Shown piece by piece: positions 1 to 7,040 of a stretch of DNA of 18,346 bases. How positions within the stretch are numbered: position 1 is the stretch's first letter; each line of letters begins with the position of its first letter. Origin of the DNA: CAZAMB01 sp964486335 (GTDB taxonomy: Bacteria; Planctomycetota; Phycisphaerae; UBA1845). The notes beneath the pieces were generated by a model. It did not search any database, was not told the DNA's origin, and worked only from the letters and a program-made list of their open reading frames with translations. The stretch is from positions 1 to 18,346 of the forward strand of contig CAZAMB010000030.1 in assembly GCA_964486335.1 (NCBI GenBank). Direction: 5' to 3'. The translations under genes were made by a program, and so were the position numbers.

Positions 1-70
1 CGTCCGTCGTCGCGCCGCCCTTGACACCGACACGCTCATGGAAGTCCGCGGCTCGCCACATGTGAATCAA
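1..70 (-). CDS. Possible 5' end of a gene running off the left edge
   Basis: A minus-strand frame opens downstream of the isomerase gene and stays open to the window edge. A TTG codon (70-68) has GGAG five bases upstream; an ATG lies in frame at 61-59. The visible peptide reads MIHMWRAADFHERVGVKGG and then ATTD. It has the same orientation as the upstream gene and lies about 50 bases after its stop, so it could be the next gene of the operon. About 23 residues are too few to name a family, and a chance open frame is possible in GC-rich DNA. Confidence 0.25.
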   Translation of the reverse strand, partial: MIHMWRAADFHERVGVKGGATTD

Positions 71-121
71 AACGGCTCCAAATCCCGGTTTTGGCGTCGA
101 CGATTTGGTTCAGTCCACCGC

Positions 122-940
122 CTATCCGATCATGCTGCGAAGATAATCAGCGGCGGCGCGGAGGGCCTCACCGCCGTCGCTACGCGCGTCGATTTCGAGC
201 AACAGCGGAGCGTGATACCCGATCGCCCGAAGCTTGCTGAGGATTCTGGGTACCTGCACGTCTCCTGTCCCGATCGCGGCGGGCTCGCCGTAGTCCACAC
301 CCGGACGAAGCGAGCGTTTCGCGTCCTTGAGATGCACCATTTCGATGCGATCGCGAAGCCGCACGACGGCCGAGACTGGATCGTCCGAGCCGTAAATGAG
401 GAAATTGGCCGGATCGAAGTTGATGCCGACATTGGCACGCCCCACTGATCGTATGAATTGAAGCAACAAGTCGGCGGATTCCCGTCCGGTTTCGAGGAGA
501 AGCCGCAAGCCGCACTCGGCGGCGAAATCGGCCGCCTGCCGGACCCGTGACGTCAGGAATTCGTGGTCTTGCTTGATGGTAGCGGCGTGCAACGCAAGCG
601 ACGGCGCGCCAATCGCCCGGGTCAGTCCGACTGCCCGCCTGGTGAGGCCAATGCGTTCATCGAACGACGGATTGGGCGTAAACCCGCCGGATTCAGCGAT
701 GCGGGCGATCGAAGAATAATCCTCGCCGTCGAACGCAATGAAGCATCCGACGACGGATACGCGGCATCGGTGGGCGGCGTCGATCAGCCGCTGGGGATTC
801 GCGTTTTCAACGGCATCCGCGCCGAAGAAGCCAAGCTGAATCGAATCGAATCCGAGGGACGACGCCAGTTCGATGGATCGCTCCGCATCGCTGCGGTCGA
901 GCGACCAACCGCAGACCCCGATGTTTGCACTCGTGCTCAT
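122..940 (-). CDS. Sugar phosphate isomerase/epimerase-like TIM-barrel protein
   Basis: 272 residues, the usual length for the xylose isomerase-like TIM-barrel family (AP_endonuc_2, COG1082), whose members isomerise or epimerise sugars and related compounds at a divalent metal. The metal-ligand pattern is visible in order: LLLETGR (E150), NFDPANF (D176), MVHLKDA (H203) and LLLEID (E249). No signal peptide is seen, so it should be cytoplasmic. The start is set at the ATG that overlaps the rlmN stop in an ATGA; the frame stays open further upstream, but that stretch is Arg-rich and is the shadow of rlmN. The overlap implies translational coupling to rlmN. The substrate cannot be read from the sequence. 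Fold and metal site are fairly sure; specific function is unknown. Confidence 0.85.
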   Translation of the reverse strand: MSTSANIGVCGWSLDRSDAERSIELASSLGFDSIQLGFFGADAVENANPQRLIDAAHRCRVSVVGCFIAFDGEDYSSIARIAESGGFTPNPSFDERIGLTRRAVGLTRAIGAPSLALHAATIKQDHEFLTSRVRQAADFAAECGLRLLLETGRESADLLLQFIRSVGRANVGINFDPANFLIYGSDDPVSAVVRLRDRIEMVHLKDAKRSLRPGVDYGEPAAIGTGDVQVPRILSKLRAIGYHAPLLLEIDARSDGGEALRAAADYLRSMIG

Positions 941-2052
941 GGGGATTCCGGGATGGGGACCGCGCTTTGACCGGCGACACTCATTTCCCGGCGGCGAAGC
1001 TGACCGCAGGCGCCGTCGATGTCCAACCCTCGGCTGCGGCGAATGTGAGCGTTGACGCCGCGGGCACGCAGGGTGTCGAGAAAACGCACGCAGGCGTTGT
1101 TGGACGGGCGTTCGTAAGGCAAGCTCGCCACGGGATTGTAGGCCAGTAGATTCACGTGGCTGCGAATGCGCTGCGTAATGTCGGCCAGTGCTTCGGCCTG
1201 CGCGGTCGAGTCGTTGACGCCGCCGAGCAGGATGTATTCGAGCGTCACCTCGCGGCCGGTGGTGGCGAAATAGTATCGGCAGGCGTCGATGAGTGATTCG
1301 ATCGAAACGCGCTCGGCCCACGGAATCAGTTTTTGGCGAAGCTCATCGGTCGGAGCGTGGAGCGACAGGGCCAATGTGATCTGGAGTTTTTCGTCGGCGA
1401 GGCGGTGTATCTGGGTGGGCAGACCCACGGTGCTGACGGTGATCTTGCGAGCGCCGATGCCCATGCCCCACTCGGCGTTGATCGTTCGAATGGCATGGAG
1501 AGTCGCCGCGTAGTTGGCCAGCGGCTCGCCCAGACCCATGAAGACGATGTTGGAGAGACGGGAACCGTTGTCCGTACAAAGTTCGCGGACGCGCAGAGCT
1601 TGTTCAACAATCTCCCCGCCGGAAAGCTGTCGCTGCAAGCCGCCCAATCCGCTGGCGCAAAACACACAGCCGACCGGGCAGCCGACCTGGGTCGAAATGC
1701 AGGCCGTTCGACGATCCTCGTCGGGAATGAGAACGCATTCGGAGGTTGCGCCGTCGGGCCACCGGAGCAGTCGTTTGATCGTGCCGTCCGAGGATTCCTG
1801 CGAGCGGACGACCGTAGAGCGATAGGGCGGGAATTCGGAGGCCAGCCGGCCGCGAAGTGTCTTGGGCAAGTTGGACATCTGTTCGTAAGAGGCCGCACCA
1901 TCGACGTAAAGCCATCGAAGGACCTGGCTCGCGCGGTAGCCGGGTTGGCCATTGGCGCTGAGCCATTCGCCGAGGGACTCCGGGGTGTGGTCGCACAAGC
2001 CGACTGTTGGCGGCTGATTCGATGGATCACCTTGGCCCGCGATATTGCTCAT
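937..2052 (-). CDS. rlmN: Dual-specificity 23S rRNA/tRNA adenine-C2 methyltransferase RlmN
   Basis: Radical-SAM enzyme of 371 residues. The family methylates C2 of A2503 in 23S rRNA, and of A37 in some tRNAs, through a methylated-Cys intermediate. Visible: an N-terminal RNA-binding-like part with GYRASQVLRWLY (38-49); the 4Fe-4S motif CPVGCVFC (C125, C129, C132, CX3CX2C); C118 just before it; the SAM-site motif GLGEPLAN (173-180); SLHAPTDELR (230-239); and the methyl-carrying Cys in DIDGACGQLR (C349). All catalytic residues expected for RlmN are present. No Shine-Dalgarno precedes the ATG; instead a TACAAT box ends six bases before it, suggesting a leaderless message. Its stop overlaps the start of the TIM-barrel gene. 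The 20-odd residues after the last Cys are poorly conserved tail. Confidence 0.96.
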   Translation of the reverse strand: MSNIAGQGDPSNQPPTVGLCDHTPESLGEWLSANGQPGYRASQVLRWLYVDGAASYEQMSNLPKTLRGRLASEFPPYRSTVVRSQESSDGTIKRLLRWPDGATSECVLIPDEDRRTACISTQVGCPVGCVFCASGLGGLQRQLSGGEIVEQALRVRELCTDNGSRLSNIVFMGLGEPLANYAATLHAIRTINAEWGMGIGARKITVSTVGLPTQIHRLADEKLQITLALSLHAPTDELRQKLIPWAERVSIESLIDACRYYFATTGREVTLEYILLGGVNDSTAQAEALADITQRIRSHVNLLAYNPVASLPYERPSNNACVRFLDTLRARGVNAHIRRSRGLDIDGACGQLRRREMSVAGQSAVPIPESP

Positions 2053-2058
2053 GGCGCG

Positions 2059-2087
2059 ATTGTACGATGAGAAGGCGATGCCTGAAA
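2059..2087 (-). promoter_or_regulatory. Candidate leaderless promoter of rlmN
   Basis: TACAAT (2064-2059, five of six matches to TATAAT) lies six bases before the rlmN ATG, so transcription should start at or within a base or two of the start codon. The box 17 bases upstream (2087-2082, TTTCAG) is a poor -35. The 11-base string GTACAATCGCG recurs at the promoter of the dockerin-like gene. The -35 region abuts the terminator tail of the upstream gene. Confidence 0.5.
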
Positions 2088-2116
2088 CGAAAGCGCCCCG
2101 CGTTCCGCGAGGCGCT
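2085..2116 (-). terminator. Intrinsic terminator of the Asn-rich lipoprotein gene
   Basis: On the minus strand AGCGCC (2116-2111) pairs with GGCGCT (2097-2092), and an inner CGCG/CGCG stem closes a three-base loop, with one mismatch between the stems. The hairpin is followed by TTTCGTTT (2092-2085). It lies 28 bases after the lipoprotein stop codon and before the rlmN promoter, as expected for a terminator separating the two units. Confidence 0.65.
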
Positions 2117-2143
2117 GTTCGACCACGATCTTCGCATTCTGGG

Positions 2144-2680
2144 CTAATCCTGAGGAGGTACCTGACTGGTCGGGAAAATCTGGAACTGATCGGGAGTCAC
2201 GACGAAGTTGCAGATCGTGCCGGGAGCAGCCTCGGTAAAATAGGCTCTTTTTTCGCCGCCAACACTGCCGAAACGAATCTGAAAATCGCCGCCCGCGAGA
2301 AAATTGCCTTCCGCGGTCCAACTGCCGACATCATACTCGATTCCATCCTGATAGATGATGGACTTTCGGGAAACGCTGAACTGAACAGTTTCATCGTCGA
2401 CATCACGGGCGACCGTGGTCGAAAACCCGGAGTCCGGGTCGGTAAACAGGGCGAGGTCGGGGTCGATTTCATTGTCGTTTCCGCCATTGTCGACATTATC
2501 GTTCGTGTTGGAATTCGTGTTGGAGTTGACGTTGTCGCTTCCGCCGTTGTCGTTTGTGTTCGAGTTGGCGTTGCCGTTTCCATTGTAAGTTGGCACAACC
2601 GAAGTTGGGCAACCGGGTCCCCAGACCAGTGCAACCAATCCCATCACACCCAGCAAATAACAACTTTCGCGCCGCGCCAT
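2144..2680 (-). CDS. Putative secreted lipoprotein with Asn-rich linker
   Basis: 178 residues. A basic start (MARRESC), a hydrophobic stretch (LLGVMGLVALVW) and Cys24 after WGPG look like a lipoprotein signal, although GPGC is a weak lipobox. Residues 33-70 are a low-complexity linker in which nearly every second residue is Asn (17 of 38, with S, T, D and G between). The rest (about 71-178) is a small domain of beta character that I do not recognise, with one Cys (C157). Start chosen at the ATG with GGAAGGAA a few bases upstream. This layout, a lipid-anchored N-terminus, an Asn/Asp-rich spacer and a small domain, is familiar from planctomycete surface proteins (family knowledge); a surface-tethered role is inference. 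Confidence 0.75.
   Translation of the reverse strand: MARRESCYLLGVMGLVALVWGPGCPTSVVPTYNGNGNANSNTNDNGGSDNVNSNTNSNTNDNVDNGGNDNEIDPDLALFTDPDSGFSTTVARDVDDETVQFSVSRKSIIYQDGIEYDVGSWTAEGNFLAGGDFQIRFGSVGGEKRAYFTEAAPGTICNFVVTPDQFQIFPTSQVPPQD
2471..2584 (-). repeat. Degenerate 6-base-periodic repeat coding an Asn-x linker
   Basis: On the minus strand an AAC/AAT codon alternates with a variable codon (AGC, ACG, GAC, GGC), giving Asn at every second residue across most of residues 33-70 of the lipoprotein. The phase of the alternation shifts once, near residues 46-50, and is looser after residue 62. Such tracts can change length by slippage. Confidence 0.7.
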
Positions 2681-2738
2681 TCGAGATTCCTTCCATCAAA
2701 CAGGGATTCCGTTCTCACCGACCGCCGATGACGGGGAA

Positions 2739-3143
2739 TCACTGACCGCTGAACAGGCTCTGCATTTCCGCAAAGTCCAGGAGATCGACATGCTGGTTGC
2801 CATCGACATCGAAGCAGGAGCAACCGGGACCGAGCAGCCCGCCCTGCGGACCACTGAGGCAGACTTCAAAGGCGTCGTAATCGAACAGGTTGATGCCGCC
2901 GTCTTCGTTGCAGTCCGTCGGTTCGATCGGAAACCAGAAGCCGCCGTTCAGTTCGAAGCCCCCGCCGACCATCGTTCCTGCGTCGGGCTGGCCGATGGTG
3001 CCGGAAAGCTCGAAAGCGCCACCGGTGCTGCGCATCACACCACCGCCGTCGATCGTCGACCGAATGATCTCAAACTGCTGAGCGACAGCCGTTGCGACCA
3101 ATCCGAGCCAAGCTACGGCCACAAGGTTCTTTCGCATGCTCAT
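2739..3143 (-). CDS. Small secreted protein with dockerin/EF-hand-like C-terminus
   Basis: 134 residues from the ATG chosen because AGGAAGG lies eight bases upstream; an in-frame GTG three codons earlier would sit on the Shine-Dalgarno itself. Signal peptide MSMRKNLVAVAWLGLVATAVA, cleavage likely before QQ. Residues about 20-75 have Gly-rich beta motifs ending in GGFELNGGFWF, a module seen at the start of many planctomycete exported proteins. The C-terminal half has two Ca-binding-like loops, DCNEDGGINLFDYDAF and DVDGNQHVDLLDF, joined by a Cys-containing insert (GPGCSCFD), the planctomycete version of a dockerin type I repeat pair. Known dockerins bind cohesins, but here the partner is unknown. 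It has its own promoter-like sequence upstream. Confidence 0.8.
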   Translation of the reverse strand: MSMRKNLVAVAWLGLVATAVAQQFEIIRSTIDGGGVMRSTGGAFELSGTIGQPDAGTMVGGGFELNGGFWFPIEPTDCNEDGGINLFDYDAFEVCLSGPQGGLLGPGCSCFDVDGNQHVDLLDFAEMQSLFSGQ

Positions 3144-3182
3144 CGAATCCACCTTCCTTTCCCCCGAACAATTGCAGCCGCG

Positions 3183-3212
3183 ATTGTACCGAAAAGACTG
3201 GGTCTATTACAA
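3183..3212 (-). promoter_or_regulatory. Sigma70-like promoter of the dockerin-like gene
   Basis: TTGTAA (3212-3207, four of six) and TACAAT (3188-3183, five of six) are separated by 18 bases. The expected transcription start is about 30-35 bases before the ATG at 3143, leaving room for the AGGAAGG ribosome site. It sits in the 110-base gap after the protease gene, suggesting a separate unit from the protease. I see no terminator hairpin in this gap. Confidence 0.55.
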
Positions 3213-3253
3213 GGCACGATTATTCCGCTTAAGGAGCCCGCATCGGATGACCC

Positions 3254-5062
3254 TTATGGCGGGGCGACGACGGCCGATGAGGCAGAATTCGTGGGGGTGG
3301 CGAATACCTTCATCGGTTTGGTCAGGAGAATCGGTCCGGGGGTCGAATAGGTGCCCGCCCGAAGGAACAACGAACTGTTGTCGGCGGCGGCATTATGGGC
3401 TGATTGAAGGTTTGCGAATGGAAACGTGCAGGAACCGTCAGCCCCTCCGCCGCCGGCGGGGTGCAGGTAGATCATATCACGGTTTTCGCATGATTCCGCG
3501 GCCAGTGTCGGCTGTGGACATCCGCCGGCTGTGACATAAGCGTTGACTTCATCGGCGGTGATGCAGGGCGTGAGAGGCCTTGAGGAATCCAAGGGAACCG
3601 ACGCCGTGGCGAATTGCGATTCAATAAATCCCCATTCATCAAGATCCGACAGCGTTTGCAGACCGGAATTGGCGGCGCACCAACCGTTGGAGTTTCCGTT
3701 GAGGTCCTTGGCCACGACGCCGCCGATGGCGCCGCTGCAATTCCAATCCACACTCATCATGCCGGTGCCGAAGAGTTCATCAAGCGAGCTTTCGTTGAGG
3801 TCGCACATCGTGCCGTGGGAGTAGTCGATTTGATTGAAAAGCGCGGCCTCGTCGAACGAAAGTCCCTGGCAGACGAGGTTGTTGCGAACTCCGGAGAGCT
3901 GATAGAAGTAGCTCATGATGCTGGCGAGGTTGGGCGCGAAATTGCCGACATTGTTGCAGTCGCCGCCGAAGAGCCCGCCGTCATCCATGTCGCCGCAATG
4001 CGACAAGCCAAGGTTGTGTCCGAATTCATGCGCCAGCGTCGCGGCGCGATCGAACGCCGTGCCCGTTTGGCCGGTAAACGAGCCGAGCGTGACGATTAGG
4101 TCGTCACCGGGGCTTTCGGCCAAACCAGAGCTTGTCGTATTCACGCAGTTGCCGTTCACCTTGAGCTGGTAATCGTGGCCGAAGATGGCGTAGTGCCAGC
4201 CCGGTTCGAAGGCGTGATCGGCGTATTGCTGTTTGAGCCGACCGAAGCTCGCCTCCTCACCGATATACTTGAAAATGTCGAGACACGTCACAGGGTCGGC
4301 GGGGATGAGATCGTAGTGGGGAATCGCGTCGCTCAACTGGATGTTCAGTGTCCAGCCCTGGCACGCGAACATCTGGATGACCGCGTCGAGTTCCGCCTGA
4401 TTGGGCCGATGGGTATGGTCGTTGTCCACCATGTAGTCAATTTCGAGGTTAAAACAGCGATTGGTCGGACAGGCGCAACTTGTGGGGCAGTTGACCGCAC
4501 AGGGATTCCCACCACAAGCCGGATCGCAAGCAGCGGCGGGGCGACAGGAAAGTCTGCACAGGTTTTGCGGGCAGATGAAGAAATTGCATTCGCTCGCGCA
4601 GCCCGCGTTGCAGGGGTTTCCACCGCACAAGGGATCACAGTTTGCGTTGGGATTGCACGCAGAGCTGCAAGCATTTCCGGGACAAATGAGAAGATTGCAC
4701 TGATCGGGACAGCCGGGATTGCAGAGGCTTCCGCCCGGACAGCCGGGCGTGCAGCTTGGTACGACGCAGTTCGGCGAACAGGGGTTGTATTGCGGGCAGC
4801 CGGGGGTGCAGACGGTGGTCGGACAGGCGCTCCAGCAAACGCAGCCGATGTTGCACGGGTTGCCGCCGCACGCGCCGTCGCAGAGCGCGTTCGTCGGGCA
4901 GAGCGCGGCGTTGCAGCGGTTTGGACAGCCGCCGCCGCACGGGTTGATCGTGCAGCTTTGTGCGAATGCCTTGTCCGCTCCCACCAATACCAGCACCGTT
5001 GTCACCAGCAAAGGTGACAACCGCGGCATGACGAAATCGTGAATTGATCGAAATGCGATCAT
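3254..5062 (-). CDS. Secreted Cys-rich repeat metzincin-type zinc protease
   Basis: 602 residues. A signal peptide ends near KAFA/QS (34-36). Residues 37-203 hold 38 Cys in ordered tandem repeats (separate entry). The catalytic domain (about 205-440) has HEFGHNLGLSH (H345, E346, H349, H355) followed by CGD, and a downstream Met in SIMSYFYQ (M383): the extended HExxHxxGxxH zinc site and Met-turn of metzincins, so peptidase activity is well supported. Residues 529-590 (PFANLQSAHNAA, LRAGTYS, LLTKPMKVFA) look like the first rung of a right-handed beta-helix, but the protein ends there, so it may be shortened. The start is 8 bases after the fibre-like gene stop, with AGGG upstream; a second ATG at 5029 directly begins the signal peptide and is the alternative. 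The gene is probably co-transcribed with the fibre-like gene. Substrate unknown. Confidence 0.85.
   Translation of the reverse strand: MIAFRSIHDFVMPRLSPLLVTTVLVLVGADKAFAQSCTINPCGGGCPNRCNAALCPTNALCDGACGGNPCNIGCVCWSACPTTVCTPGCPQYNPCSPNCVVPSCTPGCPGGSLCNPGCPDQCNLLICPGNACSSACNPNANCDPLCGGNPCNAGCASECNFFICPQNLCRLSCRPAAACDPACGGNPCAVNCPTSCACPTNRCFNLEIDYMVDNDHTHRPNQAELDAVIQMFACQGWTLNIQLSDAIPHYDLIPADPVTCLDIFKYIGEEASFGRLKQQYADHAFEPGWHYAIFGHDYQLKVNGNCVNTTSSGLAESPGDDLIVTLGSFTGQTGTAFDRAATLAHEFGHNLGLSHCGDMDDGGLFGGDCNNVGNFAPNLASIMSYFYQLSGVRNNLVCQGLSFDEAALFNQIDYSHGTMCDLNESSLDELFGTGMMSVDWNCSGAIGGVVAKDLNGNSNGWCAANSGLQTLSDLDEWGFIESQFATASVPLDSSRPLTPCITADEVNAYVTAGGCPQPTLAAESCENRDMIYLHPAGGGGADGSCTFPFANLQSAHNAAADNSSLFLRAGTYSTPGPILLTKPMKVFATPTNSASSAVVAPP
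4454..4954 (-). repeat. Tandem Cys-rich repeats coding a 38-Cys domain
   Basis: This codes residues 37-203 of the protease. Two repeat types are visible. Residues 122-159 and 159-196 are two 37-residue units with identical Cys spacing (5, 5, 4, 6, 4, 5, 4, 4), both with C-N-x-x-I-C-P at the start and CGGNPC inside. A shorter related unit lies at 50-74. Between them (85-122), two 19-residue units repeat CTPGCP with spacing 4, 6, 4, 5. The even Cys number and export favour disulfides; metal binding is the alternative. Confidence 0.8.
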
Positions 5063-5070
5063 TGTCGGCC

Positions 5071-6810
5071 CTATTGAAGATTGACTAGGACGAGAACCAG
5101 TCCGCGACCACCGGCCAACGGAGTCATCGCCTTGCCGATAATGGCACCTCGGGGAATCGCCGCATCGTCGGCCACGCGCATGGCATGCCCCGGCGTTCTG
5201 CTTGTGGTCAGTAAGTCACCCGGAGCGATGGCTCCGAACTCGGCGTCGCACAAACACCAGACTCGTCCGGTCATGGCCACCAAGGTCGCGCCGTCTACGT
5301 GGGGAGTGTTCTCGGCGCGCAGCACCATTCCTGGAGCGAGTCCCTTGGCGCCGCTGACCACGCCGGCGACCTTTGGATCAGCCGCTTGTTCTGAGACCTT
5401 GAGCGATCCCGGATTATCCGGATCAATGACAACGACGGTTCCCGGTTCGATGGATTCGTTGGGGTCCCCGTTCGGGTTGGCGCAGGTTGCCTTTCGAATC
5501 TCGAATGCTTCCGCCAAGTCCGCGCCGCCGACGATTTCGAGCGATTTGGTGCGCGTGCGTCCGTTGACGTCGAGCCGCGCTGCGGGGGTCGTCGTCCCGA
5601 TGCCGACGTTGCCGGTATTGGTGATGGCCAATCGATTGTTGTGACCGGTGTAGAAGTCGATCCCGTATTGATTCCCGCCGGCGTTTCGCTTGGAAGCTAT
5701 CAGCTCGCCCGATCCGCCGCCGCCGAAACGAAGCACTCCTCCTGCGGTCGTGCCGATGTTGGTGTTTGCGCCGTCCACGCGAACGGCACCGTTGGCGTCG
5801 ATGTTGCCGGCCGCGCCGTCGAGCAGGATGTTGACGGCCCCATTGGCGGCGCGAACGTCGATGGAGGCGGCGGTCGTGCCCGCGTCGTTGGGAAACATTT
5901 CGATCTTGTTGCGAATGCGCAGTATCCCGAGGTTGCCACTCGTGCCCGTCAGATTGAGGCCGGGAACTAGACCTCCGTCATTTCGAAACTGAAGGCTTCT
6001 TGCGCCAAAGGCAAGCTCCAACGGGGCGGCCGGGTTGGTCGTACCGATGCCAACGGACCCCTGGGAGTTGATCACCATGCGCGTCACATTGCCGGCGGTT
6101 CGAAACTGAAGTCCGTTCGACGTCGCCGGATTATTGTAGATGATCCCACCGGCGGCGTTGTCGGATTGTTGGCCGAACAGGACTCCTCTTTCACTTGCGT
6201 TTGGCGTGAGAATGCTCAGGTAGGCGTTGCCGGCTCGTTCGAGCACGGCGACAGACTCTGCATTGGCGGTCACCGCTCCGGCTGAACTTCGATGGACGTG
6301 CAACATCGTGTCGGGCGTCGTAATGCCAACGCCGACGTTTCCCACGTTGTCGACAAAGACGGCGTCCAACGGCGAGCCATCGGCGGCGTTGAGCGAATGG
6401 CCGTCGATGCCCGGAACGGTCAAGGCCGAGACGGCCGTCTGCGCGTAGGGAGCCACAGTCAGACGTTGTCGAGGAGTCAGCGCCAATCCGCCGACACGGA
6501 TGTCGAGATGGCGCTCGTTGCCGTCGAACGGGTTCGCGCCGAACTGCCCGGACTGGTTGAGAATGACGGTAAACAGTCCGTTCACGACGTTTACCGATAA
6601 ATTGATTGTCGATCCGATTTGCACGCCGGGCGGTGTGGTCGCGGCATCGAACAAACGGAACTCCATGGCGATTGTGCCGTTGGCCGGAGCGCCGTTTTGT
6701 CTGAGCTGACCCTGATATGTGAACGAAGTTCCAATCGGCGCCGCGCGCACGGATACGCCGGCGAAACACACCAAGACCAATGTTCGAATCGCCAAGGACC
6801 GTTGCCTCAT
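5071..6810 (-). CDS. Secreted tail-fibre-like protein with VGIGTTxP repeats
   Basis: 579 residues. Signal peptide with cleavage near VRA/AP. Residues 25-125 form a beta module (GTSFTYQGQLRQNG through RLTVAPYAQTA) that I associate with planctomycete exported proteins. Then three repeats of the type GNVGIGTTTPAARLDV occur at 157-172, 251-266 and 400-415, separated by Gly/Asn-rich beta segments. This repeat is common in trimeric phage tail-fibre-like and adhesin-like proteins. The C-terminus (about 428-579) begins GGADLAEAFEI and has PGTVVVID, VAGVVSGAKGLAPGMVL and GDLLTTS, a conserved end domain of such proteins; I see no S74 chaperone. Start ATG with GGGAGGAA upstream. Likely a surface or secreted fibre; ligand unknown. 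It is followed after 8 bases by the Cys-rich protease. Confidence 0.8.
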   Translation of the reverse strand: MRQRSLAIRTLVLVCFAGVSVRAAPIGTSFTYQGQLRQNGAPANGTIAMEFRLFDAATTPPGVQIGSTINLSVNVVNGLFTVILNQSGQFGANPFDGNERHLDIRVGGLALTPRQRLTVAPYAQTAVSALTVPGIDGHSLNAADGSPLDAVFVDNVGNVGVGITTPDTMLHVHRSSAGAVTANAESVAVLERAGNAYLSILTPNASERGVLFGQQSDNAAGGIIYNNPATSNGLQFRTAGNVTRMVINSQGSVGIGTTNPAAPLELAFGARSLQFRNDGGLVPGLNLTGTSGNLGILRIRNKIEMFPNDAGTTAASIDVRAANGAVNILLDGAAGNIDANGAVRVDGANTNIGTTAGGVLRFGGGGSGELIASKRNAGGNQYGIDFYTGHNNRLAITNTGNVGIGTTTPAARLDVNGRTRTKSLEIVGGADLAEAFEIRKATCANPNGDPNESIEPGTVVVIDPDNPGSLKVSEQAADPKVAGVVSGAKGLAPGMVLRAENTPHVDGATLVAMTGRVWCLCDAEFGAIAPGDLLTTSRTPGHAMRVADDAAIPRGAIIGKAMTPLAGGRGLVLVLVNLQ

Positions 6811-6880
6811 GACGCTTCCTCCCGTTCTATACGCAACAATGAGCCTCTCCCCAAAGCACCGGCAATGGATATGGGTTTCT

Positions 6881-6886
6881 ATTGTA
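6881..6886 (-). promoter_or_regulatory. Candidate -10 box for the fibre-like/protease pair
   Basis: TACAAT (6886-6881) lies about 70 bases before the ATG of the fibre-like gene. At 17 bases upstream only TTCTTA is found, a weak -35. The remaining part of the 230-base gap (6811-7040) holds two small hairpins just after mcsB (ACGG/CCGT at 6984-6999; GATCCG/CGGATC at 7020-7042), neither with a T-tract, and no convincing gene. Confidence 0.4.
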
Positions 6887-7040
6887 GCCGTCTTCCCAAG
6901 CGTTAAGAAACGCGGTGAGCCGGAAGCGGCGGTCCGATAAACTCGCGAACGAATCGGGATACGAAGAGTGGCGCTCCCTCTGAACGGAACTCGAACCGTC
7001 GTTGGTTGGAAACGTTGAGGATCCGATTCGGGCTTGCGGA

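Noticed and set aside
1333..2070. 245-codon plus-strand frame
   Set aside because: Antisense shadow of rlmN, whose catalytic motifs are complete.
4175..5017. 280-codon plus-strand frame rich in Ala/Gly/Val/Arg
   Set aside because: Antisense of the Cys-rich repeat region; its apparent repeats mirror the real gene.
6984..6999. GGTTCGAGTTCC-like string on the minus strand, resembling a tRNA T-arm
   Set aside because: Only a 4-bp stem with an 8-base loop forms, with no acceptor or anticodon arms; the upstream part lies at the mcsB stop.
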